Translations under genes and position numbers: made by a program | DNA from: Bacteroidia bacterium | GTDB lineage: Bacteria; Bacteroidota; Bacteroidia; Bacteroidales; Azobacteroidaceae | DNA: 40,918 nucleotides | Reading direction: 5' to 3' | NCBI GenBank assembly: GCA_025996865.1 | Contig: BNTV01000034.1 | Coordinates: 1-40,918 of the forward strand | Shown: in pieces, positions 24,754-33,581 of the stretch | Layout: the number at the start of each line of letters is the position of its first letter | Position numbering within the stretch: the stretch's first letter is position 1 | Notes under the pieces: model-generated | The model's input: the letters and a program-made list of their open reading frames with translations, nothing else | Database searches by the model: none | Told to the model about the DNA's origin: nothing

Positions 24754-24838
24754 GTGTGGAGACACGCTCCCGCGCATCTCCACACGACACACACATAAAA
24801 TATACCCGACACAGGCGCGAATTCATTTGCGCCTGTCG
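24754..24838. other. Two hairpins downstream of the DUF1080 fusion gene
   Basis: A first hairpin gtgtggaga / tctccacac (24754-24785) and a second acaggcgc / gcgcctgt (24808-24837). Neither has a clear T-run, so they are possible but unproven terminators between the convergent genes. Confidence 0.4.
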
Positions 24839-24924
24839 AATATATAATATACCATTTTGTTTACAATTTCGCTGCCCCTCCATTGCTGTAAGCGCTTCAA
24901 CAGAGGGGTTAGCTCAGGTCACAA

Positions 24925-26757
24925 TTATTCCGTAACACAGCGGACAGGGAAGCCGAACGTCCGATAGTTGCTGCCCGCTGGGTTCGCCCCTGTGCTAACG
25001 ATGCCCAAGTAGAAGCCGTTAGAAGAGCTGCCCGGTGATGATGACCATGCACAGCCGGCCGGACCCACGGCGCTCAATGCACCCGACGAATAGTCACGCC
25101 ACCCGGAAGCGGGGAAGAACGGAGTGTTTAATTTTCGTAACTGCGTTCCGTTGGCAAAAAGATCGGTGCCGTCTGCATTCACGGGAGAAACAGCAGGCCA
25201 AGTAGTGGCGCCAACACTACCGTAATCGCTCGCGTATCCAAACTCAGGCGCAGTCGGCATACGCCAGCGTTTACCCTTTGGAGCATAACCCAGCTCTGTT
25301 AAATACTTGCATATATCGCCTATATTCCTGGTAGTGTCATGGACTGTGGTCAGGTATTTAAAATCATAAGGAGCGGGATAAGTCGTAACGTGAGGAATAG
25401 CCGTCCAAGCCGGAGCATCGGTAGCGGCGGCCTCGACTCCCTTTTGATAAGTCACCGTATTACCGGTAGTATATCCTCCTGAAGACGAGATACCCCAAAG
25501 GCTACCCCACTGGAAATAAACCCCCTGATACTGCTCTTTGCTCTTATCATTGTAGTCTGCAAACGTCAGGTGCTTAAGCGTAGCGTCATAATAGATGTTT
25601 GAACCCGCCCAGTGCAAACGAAGCGGCTCTTCCTGTTCGACTGTATCGTAAGGACTTACCGTAACACCTTTAAATTCGATGGGTTTTTTACCAAACAACT
25701 CAAACTGGAAGGTATATTGGCGTTCCATTTCAAACGCGATGGAAGAAGCATACGCATCGCCAACGATGGCCGGAACAGGAACCGCATAAGTCCTGTTTGT
25801 CGCACCTAAACCATTTTCCCGATAGGTAATCTCGATATAAAACTGGGTGGAAGGAGCGAGAGAAGGATCGCTTGTTATCTCGATGGTTTTCGACAAAGTC
25901 GAAATTTCGCTGTTTTCCTGCGGAATAACGTAAAGCGCATCGGCGTCTGCGACAACATAAGTCCAGGCGCCGCCACCCGCAACAAGAGTATCTGTAAGAT
26001 TTGCCTCCAGGTCAATGATGGGGCTTAAAGGGTCAAGTTCCCAAAACGTTTGGTAGCCCGGCGAAGCGATGGTCGCATTGTCGGTCGGGTAATCAAACGC
26101 AACGGCATCTTTAGGCACCGTGTCCAAGTCCAGCGTAGCTTTGCTCTTGAGGTTTTTCAACTTGATGCTCGACACGATAAAATCCATCGAACTTTCGCTC
26201 TTGACCTGAAACAGGACGCGCGAAAGGGCGTGGCGGAAATTCAAGGTAACCCCGGAAGCGCCTTCAGCGGCATAAGTGCCGGAATGACGGGACACCAGCA
26301 AGTCCACCTGGTCGGTAAGCGTGGTGGGCAACTCGTACTCAATGCTTGGTTCCTTGGGGTTCGCATCGGTTTGACCCGCCAATGCTGTTGCACCCTTGGT
26401 AACGCCCACTGCCGCCGTCGGAGAGAAAGCAAAGAAATTAACAGCGGCTGTTTCAGGCCAGAAGGCAAGCGGAGAGTAAGTCCAGCCCGCCGCGTTGCTG
26501 CCGATAACGACCTTACCGTCGATAAGCACCGGGTCTATCGCCCCCGTGGCGGTATCCGTAGCCAGCACGGCAAAATCCGTAACATCGTCGGCTTTAGTTG
26601 CCGCCGCACGGAGCGGTTTGTTTGCCCAGGGCTTAAACGTGATGGCTTGCCCGCTGCTGCCCGCGGCAGGCGCAGGAACTTCATCGAGGTCATTGCTGCA
26701 ACTGCCTGTTATTAACGCAATTGCAATCATAATTAGAAAAAAAAGATTTCTTTTCAT
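24925..26757 (-). CDS. Fimbrillin-family lipoprotein with C-terminal Fib_succ_major-like domain
   Basis: A 610-residue lipoprotein (lipobox ALITGSC, Cys 20). Residues ~35-370 fit a fimbrillin (Mfa/FimA-like) domain: ITFKPWANKPLRAA..., FWPETAAVNFFAFSP, LNFRHALSRVLFQVKS (a segment typical of Bacteroidales fimbrillins). Residues ~380-610 resemble the Fibrobacter succinogenes major paralogous domain (GKRWRMPTAPEFGYAS, SGWRDYSSGALS, GFPVRCVTE at the end), common at the tips of adhesins. It is the last gene of the fimbrial operon and is most likely an adhesive tip or shaft subunit. G+C appears higher than in neighbouring genes. An 84-nt palindromic repeat separates it from the upstream gene. Confidence 0.85.
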   Translation of the reverse strand: MKRNLFFLIMIAIALITGSCSNDLDEVPAPAAGSSGQAITFKPWANKPLRAAATKADDVTDFAVLATDTATGAIDPVLIDGKVVIGSNAAGWTYSPLAFWPETAAVNFFAFSPTAAVGVTKGATALAGQTDANPKEPSIEYELPTTLTDQVDLLVSRHSGTYAAEGASGVTLNFRHALSRVLFQVKSESSMDFIVSSIKLKNLKSKATLDLDTVPKDAVAFDYPTDNATIASPGYQTFWELDPLSPIIDLEANLTDTLVAGGGAWTYVVADADALYVIPQENSEISTLSKTIEITSDPSLAPSTQFYIEITYRENGLGATNRTYAVPVPAIVGDAYASSIAFEMERQYTFQFELFGKKPIEFKGVTVSPYDTVEQEEPLRLHWAGSNIYYDATLKHLTFADYNDKSKEQYQGVYFQWGSLWGISSSGGYTTGNTVTYQKGVEAAATDAPAWTAIPHVTTYPAPYDFKYLTTVHDTTRNIGDICKYLTELGYAPKGKRWRMPTAPEFGYASDYGSVGATTWPAVSPVNADGTDLFANGTQLRKLNTPFFPASGWRDYSSGALSAVGPAGCAWSSSPGSSSNGFYLGIVSTGANPAGSNYRTFGFPVRCVTE

Positions 26758-26832
26758 CTTTGTAAAAAATTAAATTTAAAAATTACCTTAAAAACTCACT
26801 ATCTGTTTTTGCAAAATACAGTCAAAATCATT

Positions 26833-26916
26833 ACCCCCAACCCCCTGAAGGGGGCTTTGGCACAGCACAGTGTGCATCATCGCAGACACTAAAGCCCCCT
26901 TCAGGGGGTTGGGGGT
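26833..26916. repeat. Palindromic intergenic repeat, copy 2
   Basis: An inverted repeat with arms acccccaaccccctgaaggg / ccccttcagggggttggggg, flanking a short central hairpin (cacagcacagtgtg). It touches the stop codon (26917-26919) of the DUF5119 gene. It shares its right half with the copy at 10719-10804. Confidence 0.88.
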
Positions 26917-28107
26917 TTACCTGACCGGCAGCGGCACCACCACATTGTCGTAGTCTCCCACGTCAACAATAAAGGTGCCGTCGCCCGGCTCGTCGGGAAT
27001 CACTAACCGTCCTTCGTTTTGAAGCACAATATCGTATCCGCTGTTGCTGAGCCGCCAGGTTGCCTGTTCTTCGAGGGTGCCGTGTTCGCCCAATGCGCCC
27101 GCTATCTGTTCGCGCACTGTTTCTTCCCAGGTGCCGTAATAATAGCCGTGCCTGACGGAAACGACACCCACGGTAAGCCGGTTGCGAAAGTGTTCGATAT
27201 CGGCGGGACCAAAGGTGCAAAATACACCCGTAATGGAATCATCCGCCCAGATTACCCGTCCCTTCAGGTTGCCGAACAGCACGGTGGCGGGTTCGCTGCC
27301 CTTCACCCCGTCACTCATCCGGTAAGCCGCAGACATGCCTGAAATGGCGCCGGATGCGCTGCTTATATTCTCTACGCCTTCCACATCCCGAATCAAAAAA
27401 GTAAACTCCCGGAGCACGTTCTGCGGATAAAAATGCAGATACTGCGTTTGTCCGGGAAGGGGCAGGACGGTGAAAAGCGAATCGTTGCGCGTCACAAAGA
27501 AGTTGTAGGGATAAGGCTCAAAAACGGTCTTTTCCTCCGGTTCGCCGCTTGCCGCCCGGTTCATCGCGCTGTTCGGTCCGTAAGAATTGTACAAACCTGT
27601 GGCCGGCGCGCTGTAAGCCTCAAACAAATCCAGGCTGTTTTCATTGTGGAAATGAATGTATTCGTTGCCGTAATAATCGTAACAGAGCGGGATATAGGGA
27701 ATGTTGACGGGAATGTTCATCCGTCCGCCATCCACGGGCAGGTTGGCGCGTTCGTAGCGCGACCGGTCGTTTTGGGCAAACAGGTGAGCGGTCATCCCCT
27801 TTTGAGGCTTGTCCGCAGGGTCGATGCCGTCCCAATGAATGATGACCTCTACGGCAACCGCATCCCAGCAGGGATCATCGGCGCTCAGCTCCCGGTTTTC
27901 GCAGGAACAGAACAGCAGCAGCAGGTACAGGGTGAAAGGTAAAAGGTACAGGGTGCACGGTACACGGTAAACGGTATAAGGTTGCCAATACCGGTCGTGC
28001 ACCCTGTACCCTTCACCCTGTACCTTATTTGCAGTGGCTTCTCCCCTCTCCTTGAGGAGAGGGGCAGGGGGTGAGGATATATTGATATTGCGACTCATTT
28101 CAATCAT
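26917..28107 (-). CDS. DUF5119-type fimbrial accessory lipoprotein
   Basis: 396 residues as read from ATG 28107. From ~CSCENRELSADDPCWDAVAV onward it matches the DUF5119 family, which in Bacteroidales lies beside fimbrillin genes and is thought to help anchor or assemble fimbriae. The N-terminal ~60 residues are unusual. They are encoded by two palindromic repeats (28043-28064 and 27923-28024), and the hydrophobic lipoprotein signal (TLYLLPFTLYLLLLFCSC) is itself repeat-derived. The ATG overlaps the DUF3575 stop by 8 nt. Translation may instead begin at the in-frame GTG preceding HDRYWQPY, which would give a conventional signal length. Confidence 0.78.
   Translation of the reverse strand: MIEMSRNINISSPPAPLLKERGEATANKVQGEGYRVHDRYWQPYTVYRVPCTLYLLPFTLYLLLLFCSCENRELSADDPCWDAVAVEVIIHWDGIDPADKPQKGMTAHLFAQNDRSRYERANLPVDGGRMNIPVNIPYIPLCYDYYGNEYIHFHNENSLDLFEAYSAPATGLYNSYGPNSAMNRAASGEPEEKTVFEPYPYNFFVTRNDSLFTVLPLPGQTQYLHFYPQNVLREFTFLIRDVEGVENISSASGAISGMSAAYRMSDGVKGSEPATVLFGNLKGRVIWADDSITGVFCTFGPADIEHFRNRLTVGVVSVRHGYYYGTWEETVREQIAGALGEHGTLEEQATWRLSNSGYDIVLQNEGRLVIPDEPGDGTFIVDVGDYDNVVVPLPVR
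27923..28024. repeat. Palindromic repeat inside the DUF5119 gene
   Basis: Left arm: ggtacagggtgaaaggt and ggtacagggtgcac. Right arm: gtgcaccctgtacccttcac then cctgtacc. The unit ggtacagggtg occurs twice and its complement twice, giving a long stem-loop within the coding sequence for the N-terminus. Confidence 0.85.
28043..28064. repeat. G/C-rich hairpin repeat inside the DUF5119 gene
   Basis: cccctctcc-ttga-ggagagggg, a perfect 9-bp stem, followed by caggggg tgagg. It codes for the hydrophilic PPAPLLKERGE residues at the N-terminus. Confidence 0.75.
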
Positions 28108-29335
28108 TCAGTTTATAAACAATTGATACTGCGGCCTGTGTAGGCCCGATATACCTGCGCTGTTTGGTACTCCGTTTGGGATAACAGTCGGCACACGAGC
28201 TGTGATTGTATTCGTTGTATTCCCCGCCCAGATAACCAACCCCCAGGTTGAAATTCAAATTCCACCGGCGGGAGAGCGGCAGGGAATAACCACCGGTCAG
28301 TCCCGCCGAATAGCTGAGATTGCTGAGAAACCCCAGGGGTTCACCCCCTTTGGGAAACAAACGGACATCGTAAGTGCCCACCGCCCCGTAAATGCCCGTG
28401 AAAAATCCCGTCAGGGCTTGCGGACGGTCGCCCCACCAGTAGCGGTTTTCTATCCAGAGCATCTGGATGCGGTGACTCCAGTAGTTGGGTGAACCGGTAT
28501 CCCACCAGCTCCACGCACCTTGAAGCAGCAGGGACTGACGGTTGAAGGCAAGTTCTATCGAGAGATTGGGGAGCAAGGCGGCATCGTACAGCAGGTTGGT
28601 ACTCACGGCAAACACCCGGTGTGACGGTTTGTTGACCGGAACCTGAACGGGGGTGTCACGCCTGGCCGTGTCCTTAAGGTCTTTAAGGACTTTAAAGTCC
28701 TTAAGGTCCTTAAAAAAATCCAATGGCGAACTGTCTTCCAGCGGCGGGATATAACTGCCATCATCCATCAGGAGACGCACGCTCACATATTGCAACTGGC
28801 TGAATATATTTGCCCGAAGGTATCTTTGCGTTGCAGGGGGAAGGCTGCGGAGTTCCCGGAGCAGCAGCTCTTCATTCTGCGTCCGGCCGGACAGGTAAAG
28901 GATTTTTCCCCTGTCGGGAACGCCGGCGTCACGGGAGACTAAGGATTGAAAGCCCTCCCAGTCGATGCCCGCCGCTTTTTCGTCGATGCGGTTGCGGTCA
29001 AATCCGGGATGCTTCCACAGGATATACGCTTCCATCGCTTTGGCGCGGGCTATCGACAGGGCGCGGTTGTGATCCGGCGTGCCAATGGGTGAAGCAGCGC
29101 CGGTAATCAGTATGCTGTCGATATGGGTATAGACTTCCGGCATGTTCAGCAGAAAATCCAGCGCCTCGAAAGCCTGCAGGTTGGTTTTGAAGTCGCGCTC
29201 CAGCTGCTCGCTGTCGATACGGAAGAAAAAGATTTTGGGGCCGAAGACCGAACCGGTATCCTGCGAAAATGCGTTGACAGAGAAAAAAAAGAAAAAACTT
29301 AGTAAAATTATTCCGAAATTTTTTGTACCTTGCAC
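28100..29335 (-). CDS. DUF3575-family outer-membrane protein with OmpA-like N-terminal region
   Basis: 411 residues from GTG 29335 (QGTKNFGIILLSFFFFF..., signal peptide ending near AFSQ). Residues ~30-190 resemble an OmpA-type periplasmic region (ITGAASPIGTPDHNRALSIARAKAMEAYI, with the D-x-x-x-A-x-x-R-A pattern). Residues ~220-411 are DUF3575 (AVSTNLLYDAALLPNLSIEL, AWSWWD, WIENRYWWGD), a beta-barrel common upstream of DUF5119 and fimbrillin genes. Between the two is the linker FFKDLKDFKVLKDLKD, encoded by a palindrome at 28675-28714. It is the first gene of the fimbrial operon, with a 5-nt gap to the stop of a leader ORF that contains the TG repeat. Confidence 0.82.
   Translation of the reverse strand: MQGTKNFGIILLSFFFFFSVNAFSQDTGSVFGPKIFFFRIDSEQLERDFKTNLQAFEALDFLLNMPEVYTHIDSILITGAASPIGTPDHNRALSIARAKAMEAYILWKHPGFDRNRIDEKAAGIDWEGFQSLVSRDAGVPDRGKILYLSGRTQNEELLLRELRSLPPATQRYLRANIFSQLQYVSVRLLMDDGSYIPPLEDSSPLDFFKDLKDFKVLKDLKDTARRDTPVQVPVNKPSHRVFAVSTNLLYDAALLPNLSIELAFNRQSLLLQGAWSWWDTGSPNYWSHRIQMLWIENRYWWGDRPQALTGFFTGIYGAVGTYDVRLFPKGGEPLGFLSNLSYSAGLTGGYSLPLSRRWNLNFNLGVGYLGGEYNEYNHSSCADCYPKRSTKQRRYIGPTQAAVSIVYKLND
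28675..28714. repeat. In-frame palindrome encoding a linker in the DUF3575 gene
   Basis: Near-perfect palindrome centred on ctttaaag (28691-28698), arms aaggtctttaaggac / gtccttaaggtcctt. It is 40 nt long and translates without a stop into a repetitive K/D/F/L linker. Confidence 0.85.
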
Positions 29336-29340
29336 CCTTT

Positions 29341-29502
<162 letters not shown>

Positions 29503-29537
29503 AATCGTGCATTTCAAATTGTTTGTCAAAATCGCTG

Positions 29538-29545
29538 CAAATGTA
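29538..29545 (-). promoter_or_regulatory. Fimbrial operon promoter -7 box (TACATTTG)
   Basis: TACATTTG on the minus strand, the best -7 match upstream of the fimbrial operon. It predicts a leader of about 195 nt that includes the microsatellite. No convincing -33 element was found. Confidence 0.45.
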
Positions 29546-29821
29546 AGTATTATTTTTAAATAAAAATGCGAAATAGATAATTATTTAAACAAAAAGTGAG
29601 TATTTTATTAAATTTCTCAAATTTATAAGGTTTATACGCCTGATTATACGGTAGAATACACAATTATTAGAATTTTTCAGGGTAAATATTTTATGGAATG
29701 GGTGAAAAAACGATTTTGGATTATTTTTATTCATGTTTGACAATAAAATCGGGGTGTTTGCGGCAGCTATTGCATGGATGCAGGGAAATGTGAACGTAAA
29801 TGAGGTGTTTGAATTAGTATA

Positions 29822-29858
29822 AACACGAAGGCGCGAAGACAGGAAGACACGAAGAAAA
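29822..29858. repeat. Degenerate acgaag(n) short tandem repeat
   Basis: cacgaaggcgcgaagacagg then aagacacgaagaa: iterations of a ~9-nt cacgaagac-like unit, a common low-complexity repeat in Bacteroidota intergenic DNA. It lies between the fimbrial and PLP-enzyme promoters. The rest of 29403-29890 is AT-rich and shows no gene I can support. Confidence 0.5.
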
Positions 29859-29897
29859 GACGACGGATATCTTCTTTTCTTTCTCAAAAAAAAACTG

Positions 29898-29905
29898 TAC
29901 CTTTG
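29898..29905 (+). promoter_or_regulatory. Promoter -7 box (TACCTTTG) of the PLP enzyme - OxyR unit
   Basis: TACCTTTG 25 nt before the ATG at 29931. Confidence 0.6.
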
Positions 29906-29930
29906 TACTTTATTTTTAATCTAAAAACAA

Positions 29931-31169
29931 ATGACAGACAAAGAAATTTGTCCGATTACGGATATTTTAGCGAAATCTTTTCCACAAAAAGATGCGCACG
30001 GTTCTATTTCCATGCCGGTGTATATTACCGCTGCTTTTGAGTTCGAAACGGCCGAAGCAATGGAAGACGCTTTTCTGGGCAAAAGCGGAAAACACACTTA
30101 TACCCGGATTTCCAATCCGACGGTTGAAGCATTCGAAGCGCGCGTACAGGCCGCTTCCGGCGCAAAACACGTAATGGCCGTGGCTTCGGGAATGGCCGCT
30201 ATATCAAGTGTTTTCATGACGATTGCATCTGCGGGTTCGAATATTGTCACTTCGCCCCACCTTTTTGGAAATACATTTTCGCTGTTCCTTTTCACATTGA
30301 AAGAATTCGGTGTGGAAGTCCGGTTCTGTAATTTGCTGGATATTAAAGAAGTTGAAAAACAAATCGACGAAAATACCTGTGCGGTATTTACGGAAATCAT
30401 CACCAATCCACACATGGAAGTGGCCGATTTGACGGCTTTGGCAAAGCTGGCTCACCAAAAAGGCGTTCCCTTGATTGCCGATTCAACCATTGTACCCTGG
30501 ACTGCATTCAAAGCATCGGATTTCGGCGTGGACATTGAAGTCGTATCCGGTACCAAATATATTTCGGGAGGCGCGACAAGCATCGGAGGATTGATTCTGG
30601 ATTATCAAACTTTCGACTGGCGTCAATCGAAAAAACTCAACAGTTTGGCGAAAAAAACGGGCGAACGTGCATTTCAGATAAAATTCAGGGGAGAAATCGG
30701 TCGGAATATGGGGGCGGTAATGGCTCCGCAGACCGCTTTTTTGCAGAATTTAGGCTTGGAAACCGTGGACTTGCGTTTCAGGGAAGCCGGCCGGAATTGT
30801 TTGGAACTTGCCCGGTTTTTGCAAGGATTGCCAAAGATTAAAAGCGTAAATTACAACGGATTACCTTCCGATCCTTTTTATGAAATCAGCAAAAAGCAAT
30901 TCGGCGATTATCCGGGAGCCATGCTTACTTTTTCTTTGGAAGACCGAGCGGCCTGCTTTGCTTTTGTCAACCGGGTAAAAATCATTCGAAGAGCAACTAA
31001 TCTGTTCGATAACAAGTCTTTAATTATTCATCCCGAATCGACAATTTACGGAACATTAACTCCCGAATACAAGAAAATCGTGGAAGTTCCGGACAATATG
31101 TTGCGCCTGTCGGTCGGATTGGAAAACGTAGAAGATTTGAAAGCGGATATTTTACAAGCACTCAATTAA
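29931..31169 (+). CDS. Cys/Met-metabolism PLP-dependent enzyme (O-acetylhomoserine sulfhydrylase-like)
   Basis: A 412-residue fold-type I PLP enzyme. The N-terminal HTYTRISNPTVEAFEARVQ is the trans-sulfuration-family cofactor/substrate region. AVASGMAAISSVF follows, DST in PLIADSTIVPW carries the pyridine-nitrogen aspartate, and the Schiff-base lysine is K209 in SGTKYISGG. LRLSVGLENVEDL closes the protein. Such enzymes make homocysteine from O-acetylhomoserine and sulfide, or act as cystathionine gamma-synthase or methionine gamma-lyase; sequence alone does not settle which. It is first in a unit with a PDZ protein, OxyR and a nitroreductase. Confidence 0.88.
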   Translation: MTDKEICPITDILAKSFPQKDAHGSISMPVYITAAFEFETAEAMEDAFLGKSGKHTYTRISNPTVEAFEARVQAASGAKHVMAVASGMAAISSVFMTIASAGSNIVTSPHLFGNTFSLFLFTLKEFGVEVRFCNLLDIKEVEKQIDENTCAVFTEIITNPHMEVADLTALAKLAHQKGVPLIADSTIVPWTAFKASDFGVDIEVVSGTKYISGGATSIGGLILDYQTFDWRQSKKLNSLAKKTGERAFQIKFRGEIGRNMGAVMAPQTAFLQNLGLETVDLRFREAGRNCLELARFLQGLPKIKSVNYNGLPSDPFYEISKKQFGDYPGAMLTFSLEDRAACFAFVNRVKIIRRATNLFDNKSLIIHPESTIYGTLTPEYKKIVEVPDNMLRLSVGLENVEDLKADILQALN

Positions 31170-31192
31170 TTGCAACTTTCAATTATTTATGT

Positions 31193-32629
31193 ATGAAAAA
31201 AATACTTTGCTTCTTAATCCTTTTGAATTGCTACCTCATTGTTTCTGCACAAAATGAACCGGTGTATATTTGTCGCCATGGTTTCACTTTCGAAATCAGT
31301 GCACAAAAGAATTGGGGATACAACAAACCGGTTGTTCTGACTGTAACTCCAAACTCTTCGGCCGACGCAAACGGTATTAAAACTTACGATATCATTGAGA
31401 AAATCGACGGAAAAAATACGGAAGGCCAAACGATTGAAACGATTATCAATTGGCTGCAAAATTCTTTGAAAGGGCAACTGACATTGAATGTCAGTAACCT
31501 GAAAGAAGTTTCTAAAACCGTTACTTTGACGAAACAATGTACGTTGGCGAATGCGATTACCGAAAAAGATTTGGCAAATGTTTATTCGTTTTACAGTTTG
31601 GAAGATGCACAGGATCAAGTATTTACTTGCCCGTTCAATACAAATGCCGCATCCGGTTTGAACTTCAAGTCTTACAAAACTTTTGGATTCGTTCCGGTTG
31701 ACGGAAACAATCGGAATTTGGAGGAAACTATCAATGCCGCTATCCGTACTTCCTTGGAAGAAAAAGGATTAAGGTATGTACAAAACAATCCGGATTTGTT
31801 GGTCAATACCTATTATTCTTACAATAAAAACCTGAATTACAGGAAAAACGAAAACACCGACAAACTTCCTACCGAAATCCGTTATAATATGGCCGCTCAC
31901 AAGATGGTTTCTTTGCCGGTTTACTATAATCCTTTGATTAATTCCAAACAAGCGGAATATTTTCTGAATCTGGGTATCCGGTTTATCGACAAAAAACTTT
32001 CGACCGGTGACAAAGCCGTTGCCGTTTGGGAATGTGAGGCAAACGAACTCGTCCAATCGGGCAGTTACACTTTGGATAAATACGCCGTGCTTCATGTCCC
32101 TTTGATGTTGATGCAATATCCTTATATTCAATCAAATGAAACAGCGAAGTTTCATTACCGTCATTCCCGGTATAATTATACCGGAATCAACTACAATATA
32201 GATAAATTGAAAGAAATCATCCAAATCGACCCATTGTCTCCTGCTTTAGGAGCAGATTTGCAATCCGGAGATAAAATATTGTATATCAATGGCATTAAAA
32301 CTAATGACAATCCCAAATCGGCTGACAACAAATACAAACAGTTCATTTTTAACACAATGAATTTGCGTGATCCGAAAACGCAATATACCAATGCGGACGG
32401 ATTTACAAAATGTATGTTTTGGGATAAATTCCGGTACGCCGAAGTCAATCAGGAGTTTATAAAAAACGATTATAATACAATATTCTCCTATCTGTTTTAT
32501 TTTGAACCCTATATCAATTTATCAGGTACCAATATCATTACTTTTATCGTAGAGAGAGGCAAGCAAAAAATAGAGGTAAAAATAAAACCGGTGATTGTCA
32601 CGGAGGATATATTCGAAATCATAAATTAA
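31193..32629 (+). CDS. Exported PDZ - DUF4136-like - PDZ protein
   Basis: A 478-residue protein with a signal peptide (to about IVSAQ, residue 19). Residues ~30-110 form a PDZ domain (VLTVTPNSSADANGIKTYDI, then IIEKIDGKNTEG). Residues ~150-310 fit a DUF4136-like lipoprotein domain (FKSYKTFGFVPVD, LEEKGLRYVQNNPDLLVNTY). A second PDZ occupies ~335-470 (IDPLSPALGADLQSGDKILY). No protease residues are visible. It is probably a periplasmic or surface scaffold. The gene is 23 nt after the PLP enzyme and 4 nt before oxyR, so co-transcribed. Domain naming is moderately sure; function unknown. Confidence 0.7.
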   Translation: MKKILCFLILLNCYLIVSAQNEPVYICRHGFTFEISAQKNWGYNKPVVLTVTPNSSADANGIKTYDIIEKIDGKNTEGQTIETIINWLQNSLKGQLTLNVSNLKEVSKTVTLTKQCTLANAITEKDLANVYSFYSLEDAQDQVFTCPFNTNAASGLNFKSYKTFGFVPVDGNNRNLEETINAAIRTSLEEKGLRYVQNNPDLLVNTYYSYNKNLNYRKNENTDKLPTEIRYNMAAHKMVSLPVYYNPLINSKQAEYFLNLGIRFIDKKLSTGDKAVAVWECEANELVQSGSYTLDKYAVLHVPLMLMQYPYIQSNETAKFHYRHSRYNYTGINYNIDKLKEIIQIDPLSPALGADLQSGDKILYINGIKTNDNPKSADNKYKQFIFNTMNLRDPKTQYTNADGFTKCMFWDKFRYAEVNQEFIKNDYNTIFSYLFYFEPYINLSGTNIITFIVERGKQKIEVKIKPVIVTEDIFEIIN

Positions 32630-32633
32630 AACC

Positions 32634-33575
32634 ATGAACATCCAACAATTAGAGTACATTATCGCTGTCGATAATTTTCGGCATTTTGCAAAAGCGGCCG
32701 AAATGTGCTGTATCACGCAACCCACACTGAGTATGATGATTCAAAAAATGGAAGAGGAGTTGGGAGTGAAAATTTTCGACCGTTCGAAACATCCGGTGGT
32801 GCCGACTGCTATCGGCAGACTGATTATCGACCAGGCGCGTATCTCTTTGAAACATTTGAAACAAATCAAAGATCTTGTTGAAAATGAACAAAATACGGCC
32901 AAAGGAACTTTCAAATTGGGAATTATTCCGACCATTGCTCCGTATCTGGTTCCGGCAATTCTCAAAAAACAAAGCAGCAAATACAAGGATATCGAACTGA
33001 TTCTGAAAGAGAATACTACGAATAATCTGATTAGTGATATTCAAAAAGGGATTATAGATGGAGGCTTGATGGCCGGTCCGCTCAATCATCCCGAATTGGT
33101 GGAATATCCGCTCTACTACGAAAAATTTTACGCTTACGTATCCCCGGTGGATGAAAAGTATCGGGAGAAAGAAATTGATTTGGATGAAATTGATATCAAT
33201 GATGTTTGGTTATTGGAAAACGAACATTGCCTGAGAGGACAAATCGAACGCTTGTGTCAGATGAAACGGAAGGCTGCAACCGATGATATTTTTATCAAAT
33301 ACGAATCTGGAAGTATTGATACACTGATACATATCGTTGATTATAATCACGGTATAACTATTATCCCGGAAATGCACGCCATGGGTTTGTCGGAAGATAA
33401 ACAGGAAAATCTGCGTGCATTTAAAAACACTACAGCTGTCCGGGAAGTCAGTTTGATAATCAGCAAAGAATATGTTCGGAAAACGATGTTACAGCTTATT
33501 ATTGAAATCATCAAAAGTTCCGTTCCGAAATCCATGCAAAATCCCGAATTAAAAAATAATGTAGTAAATCTATAA
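32634..33575 (+). CDS. oxyR: Peroxide-sensing LysR-type regulator
   Basis: A 313-residue LysR-family protein. N-terminal winged helix-turn-helix: FRHFAKAAEMCCITQPTLSMMIQKMEEELGVKIFDRS. The effector domain contains C199 and C208 in ENEHCLRGQIERLC, the same numbering and spacing as the redox-switch cysteines of E. coli OxyR, so peroxide sensing by disulfide formation is likely. It usually activates catalase, alkyl hydroperoxide reductase and Dps genes; none of these is adjacent here. Six nt separate it from the nitroreductase gene. Confidence 0.93.
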   Translation: MNIQQLEYIIAVDNFRHFAKAAEMCCITQPTLSMMIQKMEEELGVKIFDRSKHPVVPTAIGRLIIDQARISLKHLKQIKDLVENEQNTAKGTFKLGIIPTIAPYLVPAILKKQSSKYKDIELILKENTTNNLISDIQKGIIDGGLMAGPLNHPELVEYPLYYEKFYAYVSPVDEKYREKEIDLDEIDINDVWLLENEHCLRGQIERLCQMKRKAATDDIFIKYESGSIDTLIHIVDYNHGITIIPEMHAMGLSEDKQENLRAFKNTTAVREVSLIISKEYVRKTMLQLIIEIIKSSVPKSMQNPELKNNVVNL

Positions 33576-33581
33576 AACAGG

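Noticed and set aside
29585..29887. 100-residue minus-strand frame upstream of the PLP enzyme
   Set aside because: Its start is a translation of the acgaag repeat (SSFLRVFLSSRLRV) and the rest is AT-rich intergenic sequence.
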